In this document: piece after piece, positions 1-6,293 of the stretch
Layout of the letters: every line of letters begins with the position of its first letter
Position numbering within the stretch: the first letter of the stretch is position 1
DNA from: an uncultured Alphaproteobacteria bacterium
Lineage (GTDB): Bacteria > Pseudomonadota > Alphaproteobacteria > Reyranellales > Reyranellaceae
Direction of reading: 5' to 3'
Assembly (NCBI GenBank): GCA_903929895.1
Contig: CAIYWM010000831.1
Coordinates: forward strand, 1 to 9,788
DNA: 9,788 nt
Made by a program: the position numbers and the translations under genes
Notes under the pieces: generated by a model
What the model saw: only the letters and a program-made list of their open reading frames with translations
What the model was told of the DNA's origin: nothing
The model's database searches: none

Positions 1-155
1 TGCGGGGCGAAGGACAAGTTCCGCTCCGAAAGGACCAAGCTTTCGTTCAGCACGAACAGGCCGAAGACCATGTAGAGATAGACGAACATGACGAGGAAAC
101 GGCGCATCTCGTCGAGGCCGCGCTCCTTCAGCCGGTGCAGTCCCTCACTGTTCAT
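1..155 (-). CDS. Small hydrophobic membrane protein, N-terminal part (runs off left edge)
   Basis: An open frame begins at the ATG at 155-153 and stays open for 51 codons to the left edge, so the C-terminus is not visible. The visible protein starts with a short charged stretch (MNSEGLHRLKERGLDEMRR), followed by one clear hydrophobic segment at about residues 20-36 (FLVMFVYLYMVFGLFVL) and then NESLVLSERN. The pattern of basic N-terminus, membrane helix and NES resembles a family of uncharacterised alphaproteobacterial inner-membrane proteins that I recall but cannot name with certainty. Its start lies inside the end of the upstream carboxymuconolactone-decarboxylase-like frame, with an 11-base overlap, which suggests translational coupling. 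There is no strong Shine-Dalgarno before the ATG. An internal ATG at codon 17 is an alternative start. No function is assigned. Confidence 0.6.
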   Translation of the reverse strand, partial: MNSEGLHRLKERGLDEMRRFLVMFVYLYMVFGLFVLNESLVLSERNLSFAP

Positions 156-460
156 GGACGACACCGGATGGGCCACGTCGGCGTGCGATTTCCTCGTCGA
201 GGATTGGCACGCCGAGATTGCAGGCCTGGATGCCCTGCACCACACAGAGTTTCAATACTTCCATGATCTCCTCGCCCCTCGCGCCGGCCGCGAGCGCTCC
301 CCAGATGTCCCGTCGCGTCCCCTGAGCATACATGTGCGTGTAGTAGGCGTCGAAGGCGATGCTGAGCAGTCCCACCTCCTTGGCGTTGAGGATCATGGCG
401 GCATGGATCGACCGCTTCGGCTGCGATGAACACCTCCGTCCATTGCGGATCGGACGTCAA
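145..460 (-). pseudogene. Carboxymuconolactone decarboxylase-like (AhpD-type) protein, frameshifted
   Basis: Two minus-strand frames together make one protein of the carboxymuconolactone decarboxylase (CMD) family. The first part, from a TTG at 460, reads MTSDPQWTEVFIAAEA. The second reads SIHAAMILNAKEVGLLSIAF and continues through YTHMYAQGTRR, GARGEEIMEVLKL and QACNLGVPILDEEIARR to the TGA at 147-145. Removing one G from the GG at 412-413 joins the frames as EA-SIHAAM and gives 104 residues, a normal length for a single CMD domain. An AGGA lies 8 bases before the TTG, so that start is plausible. No in-frame ATG is available. The family is alpha-helical and includes decarboxylases and alkylhydroperoxidases; the CxxC of peroxidase-type AhpD is not seen, although single cysteines occur in KLCVV and QACNL. 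The break could be a real mutation or a sequencing error. The gene lies 77 bases after the transglutaminase-like gene and overlaps the membrane-protein start. Confidence 0.68.
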
Positions 461-537
461 GAACAGGTTCCTGGCGTCATTCCTGTGCCGACGTGATGAG
501 GAACGACGCGACCCTTTGCGGCGAGTGTTGAGCGGGG

Positions 538-1344
538 TCAGGCGATCTCGTCGGTGATGACCTTGAAGCTGATCAGTGTGTTGGGGCCGAATGTGTGCGT
601 AATCGGTACGTCTGCGGCGTCGCGGCCCTGGCCGATGAGGACACGGCCGATGCGGGGCGTGTTGTTGCGCGGGTCGAACGTGTACCAGCGCCCGCCAAGA
701 TAGGCCTCGAACCAGCCGGCGAGATCCATCGGGGCATCCACCGGCGGCACACCGATGTCACCGAGATAGCCGGTGCAGTACCGTGCCGGGATGTTCATGC
801 AGCGACAGAAGGCGATGCCGAGATGCGCGAAGTCGCGGCACACGCCGTTGCCTTCTTTGAAGGCCTCCCAGGCCGTCTTGGTCGGACGCGCAAACTGGTA
901 GCCGAAGGTGATGTGGTTATGGACGTAGTCGCAGATCGCCTGGACGCGCTTCCAGCCGGTCGGGCCATTGCCGAAGAGGGTCCAGGCGATTTCGGACAGG
1001 CGGTCGGTCTCGCAGTAGCGGCTGCCGAGCAGATAGACGATCGTCTCGGCGGGCAGGTCCTCGACCGCATGCTGCGGCGCCCACGGGGCGACCTCGTCGG
1101 GGAGGCCGGTATCGCGTACGACGCCGCGGCCGTGCAGCCGCATGAGTCCGGCGGGCGCGACCAGACGGCTGCACCAATTGCCGAAGCCATCGCGGTAGCG
1201 AGTTATCGGCACGGCGGGCTCGGTCTTCAGCTGGTCGGGCAGGATGACGTCGGGCGCGCGGGTGTGGTGGACGCCCAGGATCATGATCATCGGGGTCGGT
1301 TGAGGGAAGTCGTAGACGATCTCATATCCGATGCGAATCTTCAT
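538..1344 (-). CDS. Transglutaminase-like protein with the catalytic His position replaced
   Basis: This 268-residue protein belongs to the bacterial transglutaminase-like superfamily. Residues 1-95 form the beta-rich N-terminal domain typical of these proteins (IRIGYEIVYDF, ILGVHHTRAPDV). The papain-like core occupies about 130-230. The nucleophile is Cys169 in GNGVCRDFAHLG and the third catalytic residue is Asp224 in WYTFDPRNN. The segment that should carry the catalytic His reads MDLAGWFEAYL. Aligned on the conserved W and YL with the neighbouring paralogue (ATHAWAQVYL), the His position is Ala209. In the family, Cys-His-Asp supports peptidase, amidase or transglutaminase chemistry, so activity here is uncertain. 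There is no signal peptide, so a cytoplasmic location is expected. The start has a good GAGGAG about 6 bases upstream. The gene lies 42 bases after the paralogue on the same strand, almost certainly in one operon. The substrate is unknown. Confidence 0.88.
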   Translation of the reverse strand: MKIRIGYEIVYDFPQPTPMIMILGVHHTRAPDVILPDQLKTEPAVPITRYRDGFGNWCSRLVAPAGLMRLHGRGVVRDTGLPDEVAPWAPQHAVEDLPAETIVYLLGSRYCETDRLSEIAWTLFGNGPTGWKRVQAICDYVHNHITFGYQFARPTKTAWEAFKEGNGVCRDFAHLGIAFCRCMNIPARYCTGYLGDIGVPPVDAPMDLAGWFEAYLGGRWYTFDPRNNTPRIGRVLIGQGRDAADVPITHTFGPNTLISFKVITDEIA

Positions 1345-1386
1345 CGAGGCTCCTCGTGAAGCAATGTGTCAGGGGCCGAGGCGCGG

Positions 1387-2271
1387 TCAGGTCGTCGCGG
1401 ATCCGTGCGGCGTGACGCTGACATGCACTTCCATCCCTAGGGTATCGGCCCGGGAGCCAACGAAGGTGCCGTGCAGCGGTAACGCCTGATCGGGGTCGCG
1501 CACGACCGCCACCGTAACGAGGCTGGCCTTGCCGACGTTGCCACTGGTCGGGTCAAAATCGACCCAGCCCGTTCCAGGCAGGTAGACCTGCGCCCAGGCG
1601 TGCGTCGCTCCATGCGCTTCCGTCGGCGCCACGTTGGGCATCGTGGCGAGGTAGCCTGAGGCGAAGCGGGCGGCGAGCCCCAGCGAGCGGGCGGCATCGA
1701 TCATCAGGAGCGCGAAGTCGCGACAGCTGCCGTGGCCGAGCTGCAGCGTCTCGGCGGGTGCCTGGACGCCCCTGGCCTCGCGACGACGGTAGAGGAAGCC
1801 GTCGTGGATGCCCTTGGAGAGACACGTCAGGAGCGCGAGGGCAGGGATATGGCCGTCCACGGGCAGGAACCGGCGCGCCCATTGGGCGACGGCATCGTCG
1901 GGGCCGATATCGTGGCGATGGATGCAGTGGGCGAGGTCGGCCATCTCGTCGTCGCCATAGTCGACCGGAAAGATTGCGGCAGCGTCGTCGAAGTCGGGCT
2001 GAAGGGCGTCGCTGGGCGAATGTTCCAGACTGACGACGCTCGCGAAGCTGAGCTCGGCGGCGACGCCGGCAAACTCCGCAATGGCGACGTGGTTGCCAAA
2101 ATCGTCCTTCTCGTAGCGCAAGCTGGTGGGTGCGGGATTGATCTCGAGACTGACCTCGATCACGCGCTGATCGTGCGAGTCGCGGGGCCGCAGCATCATA
2201 CGGTGTTCGCCGAAGGCGACCGGGTGCCGGTATCGATAAGTCGTGACGTGCCGGATCGTCAGTGATCGCAT
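1387..2271 (-). CDS. Transglutaminase-like protein with intact Cys-His-Asp triad
   Basis: This is a 294-residue transglutaminase-like protein. The N-terminal beta domain (about residues 1-90) opens with MRSLTIRHVTTYRYRHPV and contains HRMMLRPRD and the DFGN motif shared with related bacterial proteins. The catalytic core spans about 140-250: Cys183 in GHGSCRDFALL, His224 in GATHAWAQVYL and Asp240 in WVDFDPTSG. All three triad residues are present. The frame is open up to a GTG at 2298, but the ATG at 2271 is preferred because GGGGAG ends 5 bases before it. No signal peptide or membrane segment is evident. It is the first gene after the terminator at 2320-2353, and its promoter probably lies in the roughly 60 bases between. 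It probably forms an operon with the downstream paralogue. In other bacteria such proteins often cluster with alpha-E and circularly permuted ATP-grasp proteins, but none is in this window. The substrate is unknown. Confidence 0.9.
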   Translation of the reverse strand: MRSLTIRHVTTYRYRHPVAFGEHRMMLRPRDSHDQRVIEVSLEINPAPTSLRYEKDDFGNHVAIAEFAGVAAELSFASVVSLEHSPSDALQPDFDDAAAIFPVDYGDDEMADLAHCIHRHDIGPDDAVAQWARRFLPVDGHIPALALLTCLSKGIHDGFLYRRREARGVQAPAETLQLGHGSCRDFALLMIDAARSLGLAARFASGYLATMPNVAPTEAHGATHAWAQVYLPGTGWVDFDPTSGNVGKASLVTVAVVRDPDQALPLHGTFVGSRADTLGMEVHVSVTPHGSATT

Positions 2272-2276
2272 GACGT

Positions 2277-2282
2277 CTCCCC
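2277..2282 (-). promoter_or_regulatory. Shine-Dalgarno site that fixes the transglutaminase start
   Basis: The minus strand reads GGGGAG followed by 5 bases and then the ATG at 2271. This site lies inside the upstream in-frame extension that would start at the GTG at 2298, so it favours the shorter protein. Confidence 0.7.
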
Positions 2283-2319
2283 AAGCTTCATCAAGCACGT
2301 TTTAAGCCAAGCCGATACC

Positions 2320-2353
2320 GCAAACGAAACAAGGCGGCCCGCAGGCCGCCTTG
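2320..2353 (-). terminator. Intrinsic terminator of the aldehyde dehydrogenase gene
   Basis: A perfect 10-base-pair stem, CAAGGCGGCC / GGCCGCCTTG (2330-2339 and 2344-2353), has a 4-base loop. Read on the minus strand it lies 22 bases past the dehydrogenase stop and is followed by a T-rich tract (TTTCGTTTG). The plus strand has no T-run after the stem, so it works for minus-strand transcripts. It insulates the dehydrogenase from the transglutaminase pair. Confidence 0.85.
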
Positions 2354-2375
2354 TCCGTGGTCAATGGGAGATCGT

Positions 2376-3875
2376 TCAGCCGAGCTGGATCCAGGTCGTC
2401 TTCATCTGCGTGAACTTGTCGAAGGCGTGCAGCGACTTGTCCCGGCCGTTACCCGACTGCTTGTAGCCGCCGAACGGGGTGGTGATGTCGCCGCCGTCAT
2501 AGGTGTTCACCCAGACCGAGCCGGCGCGCAGGTTCTTGGCGAACTTGAAGGCCTTGTTGATGTCGGAGGTGAAGATTGCCGACGCGAGGCCGTAGATCGT
2601 GTCATTGGCGACGGTGAGGGCCTGCTCGGCATCCTTGACGGGGATGACGGACAGGACCGGCCCGAAGATCTCCTCCTGGGCGATCTTCATCCGGTTGTCG
2701 ACGTTATCGAACACGGTCGGCTCGATGAAGGAGCCCGCATTGTCGATGTGCACCTGCTTGCCGCCCATGGCGAGCTTGGCGCCTTCCTTCTGGCCGGCGT
2801 CGATGTAGCCCATGACCCGCTTGGTCTGGGTCTCGTCAACCATGGCGCCCATCTGGGTCTTCGGGTCGAGCGGATCGCCCGGCATCATCTTCTGGCCGAT
2901 CGCCATGACCTTGGCGAGGAACTCGTCCTTGATCTTGTCCTCGACGATCAGGCGCGAACCGGCGGTGCAGACCTCGCCCTGGTTGAACCAGATGCCGAAC
3001 GCCGTCCGGCGGGCGGCGATGTCGAGGTTCGGCGCGTCGGCCAGCACGATGTTCGGCGACTTGCCACCGCACTCGAGCCAGACCTGCTTCATGTTGGATT
3101 CGCCGGAGTAGCGCAGGAAGTACTTGCCGACCTCTGTCGAGCCGGTGAAGGCCAGCACATCGACGTCCATGTGACGGCCGAGCGCCTGGCCGGCGGTCTC
3201 GCCGAAGCCCGGCAGCACGTTGAACACGCCTTCGGGAATGCCGGCCTCGGCCGCCAGCTCTGCCAGACGGAGAGCGGTGAGGGGGGACTGTTCGGCGGGC
3301 TTCAGGATCACCGAGTTGCCGGCGGCCAGCGCGGGCGAGATCTTCCAGCAGGCCATCAGCAGCGGGAAGTTCCACGGCACGACGCAGGCCACGACGCCGG
3401 CGGCCTCGCGCGTGATCATGGCGATGACGTTGCCCGGGGTCGGGGCGACCTCGTCATAGATCTTGTCGATGGCCTCGCCGAACCACTGCACCGTGTTGGC
3501 TGAGCCCGGAATGTCGACCGTGGTCGAGAAGGCGATCGGCTTGCCCATGTCGAGCGTCTCGAGCAGCGCCAGCTCCTCGCGGTTCTTCATCATGAGGTCG
3601 GCGAGCTTCAGCATGATGCGCTTGCGCTGTGCCGGCGCCATGTTGGCCCAGGTGCCCTTCTCGAAGGCGGCGCGCGCGGCCTTCACGGCGGCGTCGACAT
3701 CGGCCTGTTCGCAGGCGGCGACCTTGGTCAGGACCTGGCCGGTGGCCGGGTTTACGCAGTCGAAGGTCTTGCCGGTGAGCGACGCCACGAACTTGCCGCC
3801 GATAAAGGCCTGGTTCCGATAGCTGAGACCGCCGACACGGCCTTTCCAGTCGTCGCGCGAAAGCTGGGCGCTCAT
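2376..3875 (-). CDS. puuC: NAD(P)-dependent aldehyde dehydrogenase, PuuC type (gamma-glutamyl-gamma-aminobutyraldehyde dehydrogenase-like)
   Basis: This is a full-length (499-residue) member of the aldehyde dehydrogenase superfamily, a cytoplasmic enzyme that oxidises an aldehyde to the acid with NAD(P)+. The key residues are visible: Asn169 in VPWNFPLL, Lys192 in ILKPAEQSP, the cofactor loop FTGSTEVGK (243-251), the general base Glu268 in WLECGGKSPN, the nucleophile Cys303 in NQGEVCTAG, and Glu402 in EEIFGPV. The C-terminus (PFGGYKQSGNGRDKSLHA) and the segments ELALLETLD and EAIDKIYDEVA closely follow E. coli PuuC as I recall it. PuuC oxidises gamma-glutamyl-gamma-aminobutyraldehyde in putrescine breakdown, and related enzymes take betaine or other amino-aldehydes, so the exact substrate is inferred. 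The ATG has a perfect AAGGAGGA 8 bases upstream. The gene is monocistronic between two terminators, with no puuA, puuB, puuD or transporter gene nearby. Only about 40 bases separate the upstream terminator from the start. Confidence 0.93.
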   Translation of the reverse strand: MSAQLSRDDWKGRVGGLSYRNQAFIGGKFVASLTGKTFDCVNPATGQVLTKVAACEQADVDAAVKAARAAFEKGTWANMAPAQRKRIMLKLADLMMKNREELALLETLDMGKPIAFSTTVDIPGSANTVQWFGEAIDKIYDEVAPTPGNVIAMITREAAGVVACVVPWNFPLLMACWKISPALAAGNSVILKPAEQSPLTALRLAELAAEAGIPEGVFNVLPGFGETAGQALGRHMDVDVLAFTGSTEVGKYFLRYSGESNMKQVWLECGGKSPNIVLADAPNLDIAARRTAFGIWFNQGEVCTAGSRLIVEDKIKDEFLAKVMAIGQKMMPGDPLDPKTQMGAMVDETQTKRVMGYIDAGQKEGAKLAMGGKQVHIDNAGSFIEPTVFDNVDNRMKIAQEEIFGPVLSVIPVKDAEQALTVANDTIYGLASAIFTSDINKAFKFAKNLRAGSVWVNTYDGGDITTPFGGYKQSGNGRDKSLHAFDKFTQMKTTWIQLG

Positions 3876-3913
3876 GATCTCTGTCCTCCTTGTTGGATTG
3901 CGCGGGAGCCTAT

Positions 3914-3944
3914 CTCACGAAAAAGCCGCCCGGAAGGGCGGCTT
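3914..3944 (-). terminator. Intrinsic terminator of rpmG
   Basis: A perfect 9-base-pair stem, AAGCCGCCC / GGGCGGCTT (3923-3931 and 3936-3944), has a 4-base loop. On the minus strand it is followed by TTTTTCG and lies 26 bases past the rpmG stop. It ends the rpmG transcript just before the aldehyde dehydrogenase gene. Confidence 0.9.
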
Positions 3945-3970
3945 GATCGTCTGTCCTGCAGTGCGGCAGG

Positions 3971-4138
3971 CTATTTGATCTTCGATTCCTTGAACACGAC
4001 ATGCTTGCGCGCGACCGGGTCGTACTTCTTGAGTTCGAGCTTCTCGGTCTTGGTGCGGGGGTTCTTCTTCGTCACGTAGAAGAAGCCGGTGTCGGCGCTG
4101 GAGATCATCTTGATCAGGATGGAAGTCGGCTTGGCCAT
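3971..4138 (-). CDS. rpmG: 50S ribosomal protein L33
   Basis: This short gene of 55 codons plus a TAG stop encodes [20 protein letters not shown], then [20 protein letters not shown] and [15 protein letters not shown]. This is the standard alphaproteobacterial L33, full length and strongly basic. It has no zinc-binding cysteine pairs, so it is the zinc-independent (C-minus) form. L33 is a small protein of the large ribosomal subunit, near the tRNA exit site. AAGGA lies about 8 bases before the ATG. A CTTGACA-type promoter lies upstream at 4184-4211 and an intrinsic terminator downstream at 3914-3944, so it is probably transcribed as a single gene even though it follows the topA-rnr block. In many Alphaproteobacteria rpmG lies close to rnr and a DUF983 gene, which supports the call. 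Confidence 0.97.
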   Translation of the reverse strand: MAKPTSILIKMISSADTGFFYVTKKNPRTKTEKLELKKYDPVARKHVVFKESKIK

Positions 4139-4183
4139 GGCAATTGTCCTTAAGCCCTGGAGGGCGAATTCGCAGAGGCGCGC

Positions 4184-4211
4184 AAAGTAGTCGGCGGGGC
4201 TGCCGTGTCAA
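4184..4211 (-). promoter_or_regulatory. Probable sigma-70-type promoter of rpmG
   Basis: The minus strand carries a perfect -35 element TTGACA (4206-4211, in CTTGACA), a 16-base spacer and a weak -10 TACTTT (4184-4189). Transcription would begin near 4177, leaving a leader of about 40 bases. It sits immediately after the peptidase stop at 4220, where an rpmG promoter would be expected. The -10 matches the consensus at only three of six bases. Confidence 0.5.
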
Positions 4212-4219
4212 GCGTCCAG

Positions 4220-5815
4220 CTAGGGCCGGGCGGCGGCCTCGATCGAGGCGGATTGCACGGCATGGGCATAAAGTGCCCGGTCGCGCAGCAGGCGGACGGC
4301 GAGATCGACGTCCGCCTCCGGTGCGGCCTCGCCCGGCGGGCAGATCTTGCGCAGGTCGGCCACTTCCTCCGGCGTCGGATTGCGCAGCGCGTGCCAGCGC
4401 ATCAGGGAACTGTGGTTCGAGTCCACCGACGCGACGCCCAGCTTGCTCGCGCCGCCGACCTTGGAAGTGCAGATGTTTGGCAGCACGCCCAGCTCGTTCC
4501 AGGTGTAGCCGGACGGCGCCTGCAGGCGAGACCAGGTGAGGATCAGTTCACCCTCGTTGGCCAGTCGGACGACGGTCTGGACGGTGCCCTTGCCGTAGCT
4601 CGTGGTGCCGATCACGACGGCGCGGCCGCGATCCTGGAGCGCAGCGGCCACGATCTCGGCCGCCGAGGCCGACCCACCGTTCATCAGGACGACGATCGGG
4701 AGCTGTCCGGTGGTGGCCCGGCCGTTGGAGCTGCGATAGGTGCGCTTGCTGTCGGGGTGGCGGCCATTGGTCGAGAAGATCATGCCGTCCGCGATGAACA
4801 CTTCCGAGACCGACTGCGCCTGGTCGAGCAGACCGCCTCGGTTCGAACGCATATCGATGATGATGCCGACGAGGTCTTTGCCGATATCGGCCTTGGCCTT
4901 GTCGAGCGCGGCGCGGAGATTGTCGGTCGTCGCCGTGTTGAAGCCGGTGAGATGGATCAGCGCGACGTCGCCGCGGCGTTCGTAGACCACAGTGGTCGGC
5001 ACGATGCGGCTGCGCTTCATCGGGAGGGTGAGTTCTGCCCCCGTGGAGGCACGCAGCACGGTCATGCTCACCGGTGCTCCGACCGAGCCACGCAGCTTGG
5101 CCACGACGTCGGAGAGCGGACGGTCGATCATCGAGTCGGAATCGATCGCCAGGATCTGGTCGCCGATCTGGATTCCAGCCTTGGCGGCGGGTGCCCCGTC
5201 CTGCACGGCACGGATCAGGATCTTCTTGTCCTCGGTGCGCTCGACCGTGATGCCGACGCCGCCGCCACCGTCGCGCTGGAAGCGGTTGTCCCTTGCTTCG
5301 TCGGGGTCGGCATAGCGGCTGTTGCGGTCGAGTTGCTTGGTCGTGGCGGTCATCGCCTGGCGGATGAGCAACTGCCGGTCGACCTGCTGCAGGGCTGGTG
5401 AAGCGCCGATGGATCCAGCCATCAGTTCGGTGAGCGTGCTGCCCCAGGCGCGGCCGTCCGTCGTATCGGCGGGGGCGGGGCGGCTCACGATTTCCTTGCC
5501 GTCGCGCTTCACCGTGAGGGTGCTGTCACTGGCCTCCAGGACGAGCGTGGAATCGCTGCTGGCGAAGCCACGATAGGCCTCGACCGACAGGTTGCGGAAG
5601 TTGGGCTCATACAGATGGCGGTCGCCAATGGCCCGGTAGGCTTGGAGGACGACGCGTTCGATGCCGACATCGCTGGCGGCGGGGCTGCGACCGTCGGCCT
5701 GGCTGCTCGGCGTGTCTGGAGAGGTCGCGCAGGACACGACCAGACACGCAGCCACGAGCGATGCGGCCGCCCGCGGCAGCATCGAACCAAGGAAAGGGAA
5801 TGGAGGCACTTCCAT
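4220..5815 (-). CDS. S41-family carboxyl-terminal processing peptidase (PDZ protease), predicted lipoprotein
   Basis: This 531-residue serine protease of the CtpA/Prc type would act in the periplasm on exported proteins. In the longest frame, a hydrophobic leader ends in a lipobox, LVVSC, with Cys29 as the lipidated residue. The ATG at 5782 (residue 12) gives a more typical 17-residue leader and is my preferred start; neither start has a clear Shine-Dalgarno. A PDZ domain covers about 184-270 (GGGVGITVERTED, GAPAAKAGIQIGDQILAID). The catalytic domain covers about 280-440: VALIHLTGFN, IIIDMRSNRGGLLDQA, then Ser384 in NGGSASAAE, Asp395 in LQDRGRAV and Lys409 in SYGKGTVQT. The 25-residue Ser-Lys spacing matches E. 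coli Prc (Ser430/Lys455). The N-terminal domain (about 45-180) keeps a variant of the usual LDPHSxY motif (LDRNSRYADP). A tail of about 90 residues with two cysteines (NICTS, KICPP) follows the core. The gene starts 50 bases after the DUF983 stop, so cotranscription is possible; a weak TAGTGT -10-like element lies just upstream. Confidence 0.92.
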   Translation of the reverse strand: MEVPPFPFLGSMLPRAAASLVAACLVVSCATSPDTPSSQADGRSPAASDVGIERVVLQAYRAIGDRHLYEPNFRNLSVEAYRGFASSDSTLVLEASDSTLTVKRDGKEIVSRPAPADTTDGRAWGSTLTELMAGSIGASPALQQVDRQLLIRQAMTATTKQLDRNSRYADPDEARDNRFQRDGGGGVGITVERTEDKKILIRAVQDGAPAAKAGIQIGDQILAIDSDSMIDRPLSDVVAKLRGSVGAPVSMTVLRASTGAELTLPMKRSRIVPTTVVYERRGDVALIHLTGFNTATTDNLRAALDKAKADIGKDLVGIIIDMRSNRGGLLDQAQSVSEVFIADGMIFSTNGRHPDSKRTYRSSNGRATTGQLPIVVLMNGGSASAAEIVAAALQDRGRAVVIGTTSYGKGTVQTVVRLANEGELILTWSRLQAPSGYTWNELGVLPNICTSKVGGASKLGVASVDSNHSSLMRWHALRNPTPEEVADLRKICPPGEAAPEADVDLAVRLLRDRALYAHAVQSASIEAAARP

Positions 5816-5865
5816 GCGCGACAGTCGCTACACTAGCACAGGCCGTCGGCGGGCGGCCACGTCGT

Positions 5866-6270
5866 TCAGGCCGACGAGTCGAAGCTCCCGGTCACAGCCT
5901 TGGGAGCGGCCGCCTTCTGGGCCCAAAGCAGAGCAATCACGGCACCCTTTATCCGCGGCAGCAGGACCAGGGCAAGGGCGACTGAGAGCGGCAGCCAGAG
6001 AAGCGCATGAACCCATAGGGGCGGTTCGGTCCCCCAGCGCTCGACCAGGAGGACCAGCGGCACGACGATATGGCCGACGACGAAGATGGTGAAATAGGCA
6101 GGCGCATCGTCCGCGCGATAGGGGTCGAGCGCCAGGTCGCAGGCCTCGCAATGGCCCTTCATCTTCAGATAGGAACTGAACAGGCGGCCTTTGTTGCAGC
6201 GCGGGCAACGGCCGTGCCAGCCCCTCATCAGGGCGGTCCAGAAATCGACCGGTGCGTGATCGTCATCCAT
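5866..6270 (-). CDS. DUF983 zinc-ribbon membrane protein
   Basis: This 134-residue protein matches the DUF983 family. Its N-terminal part has two cysteine pairs, Cys22/Cys25 (GRCPRCNKG) and Cys41/Cys44 (GHCEACDLAL), expected to form a zinc ribbon on the cytoplasmic side. The motif DDAPAYFTIFVVGHIV precedes two predicted membrane helices at about residues 58-77 and 85-106. The ATG lies 23 bases after the rnr stop, so it is very likely part of the topA-rnr transcript. No strong Shine-Dalgarno is seen; an internal ATG at codon 15 is possible but would leave only 7 residues before the first Cys. The family has no established biochemical function. Its position next to rnr is common in Alphaproteobacteria and gives no direct clue to role. 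Confidence 0.92.
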   Translation of the reverse strand: MDDDHAPVDFWTALMRGWHGRCPRCNKGRLFSSYLKMKGHCEACDLALDPYRADDAPAYFTIFVVGHIVVPLVLLVERWGTEPPLWVHALLWLPLSVALALVLLPRIKGAVIALLWAQKAAAPKAVTGSFDSSA

Positions 6271-6293
6271 GGCGGGCAGGATGCGCTCCGCAA

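Noticed and set aside
88..429. A 113-codon plus-strand frame over the left edge
   Set aside because: It overlaps the CMD-like gene and the membrane-protein start, both supported by family-like sequence on the minus strand.
2364..3503. A 379-codon plus-strand frame antisense to the aldehyde dehydrogenase
   Set aside because: It is a shadow of a clear full-length dehydrogenase and has no recognisable motif.
2320..3944. The two similar GC-rich hairpins flanking the dehydrogenase as possible ends of a mobile element
   Set aside because: Each is a self-contained hairpin with a minus-strand T-run at the expected distance after a stop codon. The stems differ in sequence, there is no transposase and no target duplication is visible, so terminators explain them fully.
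4205..5401. A 398-codon plus-strand frame antisense to the S41 peptidase
   Set aside because: The minus strand encodes a full protease with its catalytic residues; the antisense product has no family features.
5816..5865. A short GC-rich inverted repeat (GGCCG/CGGCC) between DUF983 and the peptidase
   Set aside because: The stem is only 5 base pairs with an 8-base loop and no T-run, so it is not a credible terminator.
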